From NCBI GenBank assembly GCA_021399445.1, contig JAJTUQ010000005.1, forward strand, positions 3,348,001 through 3,412,000: a stretch of DNA of 64,000 bases, written 5' to 3'. Both the position numbers and the translations under genes were made by a program. Source of the DNA: Xylogone sp. PMI_703. Lineage: Eukaryota; Ascomycota; Leotiomycetes. Of this stretch, positions 25,901 to 39,257 are shown piece after piece (position 1 is the stretch's first letter; each line of letters begins with the position of its first letter). Below the pieces are notes generated by a model. That model searched no databases. It was not told the DNA's origin and worked only from the letters and a program-made list of their open reading frames with translations.

Positions 25901-28900
25901 TGGCCATCTCCGATAATCTCGGGTTTTTGAAAATATCGGCAACACTGATCAGCAAGTTCTCTGATCGAGCCAGAGTAACAAGTTTCATGGCACCAATAGA
26001 ATCTCCTCCAGACTGGAAAAAGCTATCATCAGCACCGATAGTAGAAGCTTCAACATGCAGGACGTTAGCCCAAATTCCTTGCAACTTCCGCTCCATATCT
26101 GTGGACGGTGCTCTCTTCTCAACAGTTGCAAGAGAGTATGGTGCGAGTTGTTCTTTGGATAACTTGGAACCGATGCTTCGTAACTCCTTGCGATCAAGTT
26201 TGCCTGATCCGGTCCTTGGAAGGCTCTTCAAGATTATGAAGAGAGAAGGAATCATATATGGTGGTAAAGCATTTCCGAGCGCAGACTGTAAATGCAACAG
26301 CTTGGCTTGTAGCTCCTCTGACATTGGCACTAATAGATCGCTGGAGTCGCCAGTCACCTCAGGAGTAAGTTCGAGGAATGCAGCTAGAGTCCTATCATCT
26401 GCTCGGCCTTCCAATAGAATGACATCGGCGACAACTTGTTGCGCATCCGGCAGAGTTACTTTAGTGTGGTGCTCAATTTCTCCAAGTTCGATTCTCTGGC
26501 CGCGAAGTTTTACTTGGGTATCCTTACGTCCGACATAATCCATCGTTCCGTCGGAGTTATACTTGACCAAGTCACCGGTCTTGTAAAATCTTCGTGACGA
26601 GGATTGACTATTTCCGGCCCAAAGTGGGTCAATAATGAATGCTGCGGCTGTCTTCTCAGGATTCTTGATATAGCATCTTGCCAAAATAGGTCCCTCAACC
26701 AGCAGCTCTCCAATACAACCAACTGGAGCAAGGCGATTGTGGTCTGAAATTTCTGTGACCCAGGTATTGCATCCGTATCCGCGCCCGATGTTGACTGGCT
26801 TAACGTCCGGTAGGAGGTGAGAGTTGGAAGTCCAAATGGTAGTTTCGGAAGGACCATAGCTGTTGATCAAATAGACCTTGTCAGCCCATCTGTCAAGAAG
26901 GTCTTGTCTGATTGCCTCTCCACCAAGGGCAAGTGTCTTGAGAGTAGGAACGGTCGCAGGATCCAAGATGTCTGCCATTGCGGGAGTGAGGAAGAGCCAG
27001 TTGACTTCCCATCTATTGATAACACCCATAAGATCGTTCATTCTCTCTGCTTCGGAAGGTATGCAAACGCAACCTCCAAACATCAAAGTAGTTAAGATTT
27101 CACTGTTGCAAACGTCAAAGGTTGAGGCTGCAAAGTTCAAAACGCGAGTATTGCTATTGAACTGCATGCTTGGCCCCTCTGCATGTGCCATGGTGGCCAT
27201 AGTCCGGTGCTCGAGAACGACACCTTTTGGCTTTCCTGTACTTCCAGATGTGAAGACCAAGAATGCGGGGCTATTAGCAGGTGGGCGAGGGAAGGTGACA
27301 GAATTTGCGACCGGGAGAGAGCTCAACCATAATGGATCAACTGTGACAACAGTAGGAACAATGCCCTTGAACAGTTTGGCGTGCTGAGGAGCTGCGACGA
27401 TGATCTTTGCATCCACATCGTCGATGATTTCCATAAGACGGCTGAGAGGATGGGCCGGACTCAAGGGGACGTATGCACCTCCTGCTTTCAGGATTGCAAT
27501 CATTGTCACAATAGTCCAGGCAGATTTATCAAAGCAGATTGGGACCAAAACCTCTGGGCCAACTCCGATGTTAATAAGGTATGCGGCAAGACGGCTAGAC
27601 AGTGTGTCCAGGTCACGGTAAGTCAACTGTCCATCCCAGGAGCATACAGCGTGAGCATCGACTGGCCTTTTAAGCACCTGTTTGCCAATAATCTCATGGA
27701 CAAGAGCGTTCATGGACTCATGCTTTTGGCCGTTCCAACGTTGAACGAGTTCCAGATCTTGAGGACTGAAGAGTTCAACGTCCTCAACCTTGAGAGTGTT
27801 TGCTTCTTCAGTCAATTGCCGAATTGCGTGTTCGTATTGGAAGAGGATCCTCTTCATCTGGTCATTGTCGATCACAGTTCCATCATATCGGGCCTCAATT
27901 ATGACCCTACCGTGTTCGTAGCTACACTGCATAACCAGCGCATAGGTATTGAAATCGGCCTCATCCATAGGCACGGATTCCAGGTCCATAAAAGCCTCCT
28001 CATCATCCTCAACTGACGGTTGGAAAACAAAGAGATGCTTCAAATCGAGTTCATACTTTCGAAGGTTCTGCAATCCAGTATGCTCATAAGGCATCATGGC
28101 GGTGTTCTGGTCTTGGATAGCTTCGAGGAAATTGTTAACAGTAGCATCTCCTCTTGGGACCTCTACCCTAAGTGGAACTGTCGTAATGGTAGGACCTGTT
28201 AAGTCTGTAATTCCAGGTACTGGAGCGGTACGACCGGAGAGCGTCATGGCGAAGATGATATCATCCGAGTTGGAATATCGGGATACAACCATTGTCCACG
28301 CAGCCTTCATGATGGTGAAGTTGGTGATCTTTGAGTTGGTCTTCCGTGGAATCCGCACCGTGTGGGTGTGGACTTGGTCTGCGTGTGGCTTATATGAGGG
28401 AGTAGGTAGCTGTGGGAAACTGGTTGGAGCACCATCTTTCTTGAGTTGCGATTGCCAGAATGCTTCAGAGGCCTGTGGGTTGGTGCTGTTGAGATATTGA
28501 ATAAAAGAGCTGTATGGTGGTGACTGTTGAACAGATTCACCCATGTACAGGAGCTCGACTTGTTTGAAAATCAAGCCCTGGCTCCATCCATCATAGAGCG
28601 CGTGGTGGACAGTCCATACGAAGTGGGAATCATCTTCTCCGCCAATTATAGCGAGGCGATGGAGTGGTCGGCCATATTGAATGGGTATTTCTTTGTCTGC
28701 TTCAAGATAGCTATCAAGATCCTCGCCAGTGCGCCAAACCTCCTCATTTCTGAGAACAACTTGAAGGGATCCGGCATCTGTGTGCACAATTCTCGTTCTG
28801 AGAATAGGTTCAAGTGCGACAACCTTGTTCCACGCGTCTCGGAAGCGGTCCAGATTGATAGATGATGGCAAGATGAACGCAGTGCGAGCGACATACGCAC

Positions 28901-31900
28901 CAGGTTGCTGAGTGGAGATAACAAGAAGACCTTCCTGTAACGGAGTGCATGGGTAGATATCCTCTATAGCATCTTTTTCCACCTGGCATTGTAATGCAGC
29001 CTCGTCAACGACGCTGTCCGCAGATGTGATATCCTTCATAAGGGAGAATGGTGCTGAATCATCGCCTGCAGAGCTCACTTCTGAAGTAGTCTCAATAGTC
29101 AATGCCATATTGGATAGCTCTGGGCTCTTGAAGACATTTGCCACTGAAATGAGGAGGTTCTCTGCTCGTGCAGCAGCCACGAGACGCATTGCAACAACTG
29201 AATCACCTCCAAGTCGCAAGAAACTGTCATTGACCCCAATGAGATCGGTTGGGATGCCCAAGACATCACTCCAGATCTTCTGGAGTTTCATTTCCATTGC
29301 AGTAGTCGGTGGTTTCTTGACATTGTCCTCAAGAGAATACTGTAGCTGCTGCTCTTCCGTGAGATCGGCAGCAATCTGTCGAATTGCAGATCGGTTGAGC
29401 TTTCCAGAAGCATTCAAGGGCATCTGCTTCAAGGCAATATACATGGAAGGAACCATGTATGATGGCAGTACAGTAGATAGATGGATCTGAAGAGCTCGTA
29501 ATTCGTCGCGGAGCTTTGCGGATAGTGGGACAGTCGTGTCTTCGAGAGCATTTTCTGCATCTACGCTATTTGCAACGAAAAACATAGCCAAGGATTTTCT
29601 TGTGTATCCTCGAAGAGTGACCGCTTCTGCCGTTACATGCTGCAAGCCGGGCATGTGAGTAACAATGTGCGATTCAATATCTGTCAATTCGACTCGTTGA
29701 CCGTAGAGTTTCTGGTGGAGTCAGTTTCAGGTCACAGTATACTATGCATAATACAAAGGAACACTTACAACTTGAGTGTCAGAACGGCCAACCAGATGGT
29801 AGCTACCATCCGCATTGTAGCGGACCAAATCCCCAGTCTTGTAGAATCTGCGCTTTCTACCAGAGCCATCTTGTGACCAGGCTGGATCCTCGATGAAAGC
29901 CTTTTGGGTCTTAACAGGATCGTTCAAATAACCACGGGCTAGCAAAGGTCCTTCAATAGCAAGTTCACCGATACAGCCGATTGGAGTGAGTTTATTGTGG
30001 TCGTTCACATCCACAACCCAGCCAAGACACTCGACGGCGTAACCAACATTAGCTGTGCTAGCATCTTTCTGGACATTGCACTTGTAGGTTGCCGTTACGG
30101 AACACTCCGCTGGACCGTATACATTGCATACGTTGACCTTGTCTGCCCAGATGCTCAGAACTTCCTTTGTCATTGCCTCACCACCAAGGGATAGGACTTT
30201 AAGTGAAGGCACATCATCGGGTTTGATGAGACTTGCCACCGTTGCAGTGAAATCGGATACTGTTGGTTTAGTGGCTTGGATAGCATGGGTAAGATTGTTC
30301 ATCCTGTCGTGATCCGAAATATTGCAAATGCAAGCTCCTAGCATGAGAGTACCGAAGATATCACCAATGCTGACATCGTAGGTATAGGCTGCAAACTGAA
30401 GGACTCTGGAGCCGGGGCCGGTTCCTAGCATCTTTTGTAATCCTCGTGCAAATGTGGCAACTGAGTAATGCTCTAGAACAATACCCTTTGGCACACCCGT
30501 GGTTCCGGAAGAGAAGATAGTATACATGGCGTTGTCAGGGCGAACTGTCGTGCATGCCTTTCCAGCTTTTGTCGGGAGGTTCTCGACAACCACTGGGTCT
30601 ACGACGTAGACATCAATCACGCCGTTAAATATGGAAGCATTTTCTGGGGCTACGACCACCAACTTAGCGCCTGTAGTGTTGATGATGGTCTTGAGACGGC
30701 TCAATGGCTGCGCAGGATCGAGAGGAACACAGGCACCACCAGCTTTCACAATTGCAAGCAGAGTGATGATTGTCCATGATGATTTGTGGAAACAGAACGG
30801 AACAAATACCTCAGGACCGACGCCTAGGCCGACGAGATGATGGGCGAGTTTAGTGGAAACCGCATCAAGCTCAGCATAAGTGTAGTCACCATCAAATGAG
30901 CAGATAGCTGGTGCATTTGGCTGCGCCAAGACGTGGTCTTCAAAGATGTCGTGGACGCATCGAATTACGCCAGTTGGTAGCTCTGAGTTCCAAGCCATGA
31001 TCTGCTTCATGTGGTCATCACCAACGAGATCCAGGTCGTCGATAACACCATCCATTGTCTTGAGAATGCTGGCAACTGCTTTCTTTAACATGCCAGCAAT
31101 ATATTGAGCTTGAGCATTGGAGACCTTAGATGTCCAATATCCAAGTGTAGTAGTAACAGAGTTCTCTCCTACCATAACATCGACGGACATGTTGTACTCT
31201 GTAGGGTCGTATCCTGTGAGGCCATCGATAGAGATGCTAGCATTATCCAAGGACTTGGACTCTTCACCTTTCTGGAAAGACATTACCGTGTTAAAAAGAG
31301 GCTCTCCAGACAGATTAAGCACATGCTGAATGTCAGCAAGCGAGCAGTGCTGGTGAGGCAGACTTTGGAGGAAATCTTCCTGGACGGTCTGAAGGACTTG
31401 GGAAACAGAGTTAGTTCCGGTCAAGATCAAGCGACAGACAAGCATGGTGATAAATGGACCAACTGCACTCTCAATGCCGGCCACTGGAGCTTCTCTACCA
31501 GATGATAGGTAACCAAAGCTGACATCATCAAGGCCAGTGTGTGCACGAAGAACAAGTCCCCATGCTACCTGGAATATGTTCGAGAGGGTCAAACCATTCT
31601 TTGCGCAAAACTCCTGGAGTGTTGCGGGAGAGATTCCGAGATCCACTGGAAGTTCAATGAGTTTAGGGTCTTTCTCAGATGCCTCAAGCAATGGTAGATA
31701 TGTTGGCTCAAGATCTTTCAAGTATTCCTTCCAGTACTTGAGACCCATACCCTTCGGAAGTGACTGGAGGTATGAGATGTAGTCACCGTAGAGTGGACCT
31801 GGTCTTTCTGAAACCATATTGTCATAGGCCAGAATGAAATCCTGGAGGATAACTGGCAGGGATGCTCCATCAACAATAGTGTGGTTAAATTCCAATTTGC

Positions 31901-34900
31901 AGAGCACTTGGCCGGTGCTTGTCTGGCACACGGAAAATCTATGTGGCGGTTCAATATCATCGAAACTAATAGGAGGCAAGGATTTGAAGGCCTCCTCCAC
32001 CTCTTCTTTCTCGCAGTTGAATGATGCGATTCTGCCGTTGGCGTTCTTCAATACCAGCTGGTCATAGACACCATCTGTCCCGACACTCTGGAAGAAGACT
32101 GTTCTCAAAGCAGAATGGCGCTGGACAACTTTTTGCCAGGCAGCCTTCAATCGATCAATATTGACAGGTTCAGCTGTTTTGGATACAACTTCCAGGGTAT
32201 GGCTATATTCGTAGAGACCAGACCCTCTATTTTGACTAATCAACAAACCTTGTTGCATTGGCGAGCAGGGATAGATATCTTGAACCTCCTCAGGGTTTGT
32301 GACGCCGATTTCAGGAAGCCTCTCATTGAGCAACTTCTCGAGACCATTATACGTCATGGTAAGCATTGGGAAATCGCTCAAGGTGTATTGTCGCTCAACA
32401 TTGGTTAGTTGATCCATCGCTTCGACGAAGAAAGAAGGTAGATCCCTGATCCACTCCTGGATTCCTTCCTGGTTCTTCATCATTCGGTTGTAGACGAAAG
32501 AGAATTGCATCTGTCCATTAATCATCTCAGCAGTAATCTCCATGAGAGCAAAACGTTGGACATCGGGGCCGATATCTGCTGTCTCCTCGGTGATAGTTCG
32601 AGTCTCTTGGCGCAGCAGGGCATCGTCCTTCTCAAGTTGTTGATAGAGACCGAGGTAATCGAAGCAGATCTCGACCTCAGTGTGGTGACCAAATGCCTTA
32701 ACACCATCCTCGTTCAGGAATCGAGAAGCGAAATAAGGTCGACCGTTGAGTGGAATGGCACGACGATTGTCCTTAATTCGGCGAGTGAATTCGACAACAT
32801 CATCCGTTGGTCCAGCATCAATGCATAGGGGGAACATTGTTGTGAACCAACCAACCGTCTCAGAGATATCAATCTCATCACTCCAAGGCTCTCGTCCGTG
32901 ACCTTCTCTGAAAATGGTTGGTAGAACACGGTCACTGAATTTCCGGCTGAATGAGTACATGAGCACAGACATGATTAAATCAATTGGTTCTGTGCGAAGT
33001 GAGTCGTGGCAGAGAGTTCCCATAAGGCGAGCAGTAGCATCAGCATCTAACTTGACAAAGTCTTCGCGGGTGTCTCTGATCTTATTAGGCTTTCCAACCA
33101 TTCCCCAGTACTCGATATCTGGACGAGGAATTTCAAATGGAAGGACGTCACGAGGAGAACCGTAGTCGCGAGCATTTTCAGCTTGCAACTGGAGCCATGT
33201 TTGGTATGGCAGTGGGATCTGGGCCACCACCTGTCCAGTGGTGATTGCGTCTTCAAGATCTCTCATGATAACTCTCCAGGAGACCAAGTCAATGATTGCG
33301 TGATGAGCGACAAGGAACAAAAATTGACCCTTATCCTTCACGTTAAAAAGGTGAGCAGCAAAGACGGGACCGGAGAACAGATCCAAGGCGCCTTGAGCAG
33401 CTGCAATAAGTGGAGTGGTATCTTCAAGAGTATTCACTTCATGGACCCTGAAATCATAAGCGCCAGTGACCTCCTTCATGACGTACTGCTGCCATTTCCC
33501 AGCCTCAACTTCGATGATACGGGCGCGAAGCATAGAATGCTGAGCAACAACAACCTCGAATGCTTCAACAAGTTCCTCAACACCAGTTGGTCTAGTCAGT
33601 CTCAGGAAGAAACTCTGGTTGTAGTGTGCGCTTGGGTTCTTCTTTTCACTCGGGGGTGTAACTTCGAAATACATCCGCTGGACAGGGGAAAGCTCAAATG
33701 GCGTGTCGAAACTTTCTTCCTTATTGAATATGGAGTCGGCAGTTGAAGCAACATATAGTGCAAGCTCAGAAATGCCATTTCGGCGAATGATGTCCTTGAC
33801 GGTGATAGCCATTCCCTTAGCTCTGCATCGTGACATGACTTGCATAGCCGAAATAGAGTCACCGCCCAAGCTCAGGAATGAACGGTCCAGCGGAATTCTC
33901 TCAATTGGGAGATTGAGCACGTCACTGTAAACTTGTCGTAGCTGAGCTTCATTCTCAGTCATTTCAATCTCTCCATCCACCTGAGATTCGACCCCAGCAA
34001 TCTTGTGATAAGTCTCCTCGTCCATGTCAGTGATCCACTTCAACACTGGTGCTCGGGCCATCTTGCCAGAAAGCATGAGTGGAATACGGTCTACCAGTAC
34101 CCATGTCTCTGGCACCATATAGTAAGGAACCTGACCAGCAAGATACTCTTTAACCTTGGCGACCTGTTGCTCCGCCGACTCTTTGGATTCATCTGATAAC
34201 AGGTTAATATCTGAATCGACAGAATCAGTCTTCAAAAAGTCCTTCAGAGACAAGACAACAACGAGATGTTGCTTGAAGTGACCGGCCTTGGGTAGGAGTA
34301 CGATTGCGTGTTGGACGTGGTCGTGGACCGAAATATGATGTTCAATTTCTCCAAGCTCAATACGAAGACCACGCAACTTGACCTGCGTATCCTTGCGGCC
34401 AATGAAGTGGATCGTACCGTCGGGATTGTATCGGGCTAGATCTCCAGTCTTGTAAAGACGGCGAAGAGATCCACCGGTAGTGATTGGGCCCCAGGCTGGG
34501 CCCTGGACGAATACCTCTGCGGTCTTCTCTGGGTTGTTGAGGTAACCTCTGGCAACGATAGGTCCTTCAATCAACAACTCTCCTACGGCTCCAACCGGAA
34601 TCAGCTTGTTGTGGTCATCGGCATCAACAATCCAGCAAAGGCCTCCAATTGCTCGTCCAATGTTGGCGGGGTTCGTGGTGGGAGAGAGGCCAGGGTTACC
34701 AGCTGCAGCAACGGAGCATTCACTAGGACCGTAACCATTTCCAAGCTGCACATGTGGTGCCCAAGTCTCAACATCTGATTTAGAGAGTGCTTCACCTCCC
34801 AAAATCAAAGTCTTGAGACCTGGAATATCAGTGGGGGCAATGACCTTGACAAGAGATGGAGTCAAGAACGCCCAGGAGATTTGGAACTTGTTGATCAGAG

Positions 34901-36351
34901 CAGCAATTCCTTCACGCATAGACTCTTCACTGGGTGTGCAAATACATGCTCCGTGCATCAAAGCAGTCAAAATCTCGAGCACACTGACGTCGAAGCTGTA
35001 TGATGCAAGTTGGAGAATACGACTGGTGTTGTTCATGTTAGCGGCCGCGGCTTGAGCCACTGCACCACTACAGAAGGACAAATGTTCCACAACACATCCC
35101 TTAGGTTTTCCGGTACTTCCAGAGGTGAAGATGACGTAAAGGACATTAGTGGGCTTAACGTTTGTCTTTGGGTATTGCGTCTGGGGAGGCAATTGTTGGA
35201 TGAAAGCGTCCTCGAGCACGATAACTCGGAGTCCAGACTGTGCCCAGGACTCGGATTGGCGAGGGGAGGTTACAATAAGAGTTGCTCCAATCTGGCCGAT
35301 AACTTCTTCACGGCGAGATTGTGGATGAGAAGGATCAATAAAGACAACGGCTCCACCAGCTTTTGGGACTGCCAGGAAGGCCACGATCGCCCACTTGGAT
35401 TTCTCGAAGCAGAGCGGAACGACAATTTCGGGGCCAACGCCGAGTCCTACAAGATGGTGGGCAAGACGAGTGGAGATTTCATCGAGCTCACGGTAGGTCA
35501 GAGAACCATCCCAAGCGTCAACTGCCTGAGCCTCTGGCTGAGCAGCGACTTGGCGTGCAATGTAATCTTGCACACACTCATTAACCACTCGTGGCTGAGC
35601 CTTATTCCAGCCCCAGATGATAGCCAAATCACGCTCACTAATGAGTTCGACTTCCCCAATCATTTGTTTCGTGTTGTTGATCATGAGCGATACCGCCGTT
35701 TCGAAGGTAGAGGCGATATTGAGGGCCTGTTCCTCCAACACAGAGGAAGCGGAGTAATTGAGTACAACACTCAACTCTTGGCCGGACAGTCTAGCCAAAA
35801 GAACGACATTTTGCTGTGGAATTGTTAGTTATATGAATATGTATTCTATGGGTGCTTTTTTAACTAACCGTAAAGTCATTCTTTCTAGCCAGGCTTGCAG
35901 CTAGCGCATCCTGTTGATTAGCCTCGAATTGCACACAACTGTTCAGCAACGGCTTCTCATCAGAGTTCGATGGCTCCTCCGCCGCCTTCGAGTTGAGAAG
36001 TTCAGATTCAACGTCCTTCAACAACTTGGCAAGTGTCGCAGTTTCGTCAACAGCAGACTGGCAGAGATCCCGAGTGCGAACACTGCCATTTTCAACAATT
36101 GATGTGAAAACTACCTGCTCAGCACCGAGATATCTGCCTAGCACGAGCGCCCAAGCTGCCTTGAAGAGAGAGGGCAGCTGAACATTGTTCTTTCGGCAGA
36201 ATGCCTGCAAATTCGCGACATTCTCGCGCAAAGCAACGGTGACCAGTCGTCGCTGTTGTCGAATATCGCCATTTGCCAAGTGTGGGTTTCCAGCGCCAGT
36301 GAAGGCGGGAGTGTTCTGAGTGAGGTGCCTGTCTACTGTAACCTGCGCCAT
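19947..36351 (-). CDS. Four-module NRPS, cyclic tetrapeptide synthetase type
   Basis: Exons 36351-35869, 35813-29769, 29711-20184 and 20126-19947 join in frame to 5,411 residues. Order: partial condensation domain; A1; T1 (LGGDSISAM, Ser about 814); E1 (HHAIIDLVSW, EGHGRE, about 997); C2 (NHTIVDG, about 1469); A2; T2 (about 2345); C3 (HHALYDG, about 2544); A3; T3 (about 3412); C4 (HHAVYDA, about 3600); A4; T4 (about 4464); E4 (HHLVIDLVSW, EGHGRE, about 4652); terminal C (SHALSDG, about 5118). Every A domain has FTSGSTG or a close variant, YKTGDL and the lysine of SGK. The end domain is the fungal terminal type that usually cyclises the chain. Size and partial-C start match HC-toxin and apicidin synthetases. 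The product is inferred as a cyclic tetrapeptide epimerised at residues 1 and 4. Confidence 0.96.
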
Positions 36352-37835
36352 TATTAGTTCTCAACTTCTATCTACTTACACGGTTTTATTAAATTAGTTA
36401 GTAAGAAAAATGGGTGGGAAGGGGAGGGAAGATTGTTGTAGATGCGGCAAGACGCTGCAACGTGCGGGATAGACTCTGTTCGAAGAATGTAGGTATAATT
36501 GCGTCGTGAGAAGGATGTGCCGGCGTCAGATGTATTGTTCACAAAGGGACCAACTTTATGAACAAACCCAATTGTCGACTTGAGGGGGAGAGTGAGAGTT
36601 GTGTGGAAGATAGAAGGAGAAGATGAAGGAAGAATCGAATCTGATGAACCAAGAGAAACGAGGGAGCACGGTATCTAATCTAATACATGAAGCTATTAAA
36701 GAGACCTACTCAGGCGATGAGGAATCCACCACATACACACAAAAAGGCTACCAGGGCATATACGCTATCGATCCTTTTGAAGCTAAATCTGAGTACGAGG
36801 GGCTGGCACAGCACTGAAGCGAACCACAGAGATCGATCCGTACCTGCAGGGCTGAGGGCCAGGAGCTCAGAATCAGGGGGAAACCAGCGAGCTGGTAAGC
36901 TGCTCCTGAAGCTTGATCTAATCATGGAGTCTAATCATGACTGCAGAGCTGATTTGTGAGGGTAAGAATGAGCGTGAGCGTGAGCAGGCATGGGTGGAGG
37001 CGAGCTGCGTCGTGAGCCATAATTAGAGGCGGGAAGGGACGGCAGCTAAAGATTCGATGTGGAGGTGTCTGGGACCAGGCGGCGGGCACGTGTGGCGCAC
37101 GCGAGGAGACGGCTTCAACGGTCGGATGGGGCTTGTCGCAGCAGAAGGAAGGGCGAGCGTGAAGAGTGTGAGGTTGAGAAACTCGATGTTCACAGCAGGA
37201 TGTGGCTTGGATCCCTGTTCTGTACGTTAACTGTCTCCCTGACACGGACCAGGTAAGCTTCTGAAGACTGCTGATTTTGCTGACACCAGCAGCGCTTCTG
37301 ATAGGCCGCGGAGAATATTAATCGCGCCCCAGGCGATAAGCTACAAGTGAGATTGCTTACATGCTTACCTGCAGCCCCGGGTATAGTACACTGATTTTGC
37401 TGACGATCATGATAATTAAAAATGATTAAGCATAATATTCCCCTCTACAGCCCCGCGTATTGTCAGGAGGATGAGCTCTTCGTACTCTCGTACCCCGTAC
37501 GTACTACAGAGTCCAGCCTCAAGGTCATCATCCGTGTTCATATCCTCGTGCTCAACATCCTAGTACCCTACGTACAGCTCCTATCGCCGGCATCCTCGGT
37601 AGCGTGTGCAGCTCCCCTGAAGCATGCACTGTGTACATGTGTAATTATTACTGAGCTCAGAAAGCTAAAATAATACTGTACTTGAGTCTAAGAAACATGA
37701 ATAGCTGTTTAAATCTCCATCAGATAAATACTGAGTTCAAAAGGCCCTTTCATATTCGGTCATTTCTTATTGTACAATTGAATTTTCAGATTTTGCCAAA
37801 ATCATTGCATTGCATTTCAATTCGCTACAATCACA
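36352..37835. promoter_or_regulatory. Divergent promoter region, NRPS / class IV aminotransferase
   Basis: About 1.5 kb separating the leftward NRPS from the rightward aminotransferase, so it should drive both. The 14-mer CTGATTTTGCTGAC occurs twice in the same orientation, at 37271-37284 and 37391-37404, exactly 120 bp apart. Its core TGCTGAC recurs, inverted, three times upstream of FAS beta. No gene is seen here. Confidence 0.6.
37271..37404. promoter_or_regulatory. Paired 14-bp direct repeats, candidate operator
   Basis: Two exact copies of CTGATTTTGCTGAC with start points 120 bp apart (37271-37284 and 37391-37404), about 430-560 bp upstream of the aminotransferase start. Identity and placement suggest a regulator site, but the binding protein is unknown and chance duplication is not excluded. 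Confidence 0.4.
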
Positions 37836-39257
37836 ATGGGTTCTTTCTCCTCAACTCCGTTCCCACCACCACCTAAGGAGGGCATTGGTAATCTCGCTGA
37901 AGTAATTGACATGTGTAATCAATACTAATGGTATAAAATTGCAGAATGGGGCAATCTTGCTCTTGCTTTAGGCCTTGGTGATGGTAAGTCATGGTGGACT
38001 CTCCCAAAGCAGAGCTGCGTAGGTTTGGCTTCTTCTCCTACATGTACTGATCAGTCTCAACTTCAAACAGGTACCCTGGGACATGTCGAGTCTCGTTTCA
38101 GTGTCAAGACTGGTAAATGGAGTGAGCTTGAATTCGTGATGGACCCATATGTCAAAGTCCATGGTCTTGCTCCTGGACTGAACTATGGTAAGTGCGCCAA
38201 ATTCTCCCTTTCCAGATTTCAGTGCATTTGCTAACACCTTGCGCAGGACAACAAGTCTACGAGGGATTAAAAGGTAACTTCAATTAACTTGCCCAATTCA
38301 GAACGATATGAGAGTCTAACTCCGATCATCCAGCCTTCCGCTCTCCAAGCAACCAAATCAATATTTTCCGACCCAAGAAGCACGCCTCTCGAATTGTACA
38401 TTCTGCATCATTCGTCTCCATTCCTCCAATCCCAGAAGAGCACTTCTTAAAGGCCGTCAACCTTGCTGTTGCTCGAAATGCTAGCTATGTCCCTCCCAGC
38501 GACACTGACGCCCTTCTCTATATCCGACCCGTATTGTTCGGCTCTGGTGGCCAGCTCGCACTCCAGCCATCAGGCGAGTATACGTTTTGCGTTTACGTGC
38601 TTCCGGGCAACTCCTACCATGGAGTTAATGCATTAGACGCCCTGGTCATGGAGGAGTTCGACCGCGCTGCACCTAATGGAACCGGTTCCGCAAAAGTCGG
38701 CGGTAACTACGCTCCTGTCATCCGATGGAGCAACAAGGCTCACAAGGAAGGCTACGGCATCACCCTCCATCTTGATTCCAAGTCTCAGACAAACATCGAG
38801 GAGTTCTCAACATCTGGATTTATTGGTCTCAAGGAGGAGGATGGTGATGTTACGATCGTCGTTCCAAACAGCACCAATGTGATTGAAAGTATCACCAGCG
38901 ACAGCTGCTTCGAGCTAGCTAAGCACCTCGGCTGGAAGGCTGAACGCAGAGAGGTACAAGCACATAATATAAACCCTTATTTTTCTTTGACTCATGCGAC
39001 GCATCTTTCTAACTTCATTCCAGATCCCATTCTCCGAGCTCTCGACATTCAGTGAGGTCCTCGCGGCTGGTACTGCTGCTGCTCTCCTCCCCATCAAGTC
39101 CATCACCCGCAGGTCTACAAATGAGACCGTCACCTATCGGAATGGCGCTAGCGAGATGGGCCCACTGGGTTGCACTCTTCGCGATAAGATAAAGGACATT
39201 CAGCAGGGTAGAAGTGAGGATGTCTTTGGCTGGACCCATGCTGTCGTAGAAGCGTAA
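37836..39257 (+). CDS. Class IV (branched-chain-type) aminotransferase, TOXF/APS4-like role
   Basis: PLP enzyme of fold type IV, branched-chain amino acid aminotransferase family. Six exons: 37836-37887, 37945-37983, 38071-38187, 38247-38273, 38334-38953 and 39024-39257, giving 362 residues. Visible marks are HGLAPGLNYGQQVYEGLKAFR, the PLP lysine in SAKVGGNYAP, and the cofactor-contact stretch EEFSTSGFIGL. Alanines fill the usual later segment VLAAGTAAALLPI. There is no obvious mitochondrial presequence; the N-terminus is Ser/Pro-rich and short, unlike housekeeping mitochondrial copies. Comparable genes in the HC-toxin (TOXF) and apicidin (APS4) clusters are thought to aminate the 2-oxo fatty acid. 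The divergent arrangement with the NRPS strongly suggests a shared pathway. The role is inferred; the family is certain. Confidence 0.94.

Noticed and set aside
26878..28016. Rightward frames of 169 and 211 codons
   Set aside because: Antisense shadows of the third adenylation and condensation domains; no domain or start context.
35010..35828. 272-codon rightward open frame
   Set aside because: It lies antisense to the A1 domain of the NRPS, shows no motif, and is explained by the codon bias of the opposite strand.
19947..36351. Treating the NRPS as several genes because its frame is interrupted
   Set aside because: Three introns of 55-57 bp with good splice signals restore one continuous frame from the partial C domain to the terminal C domain.
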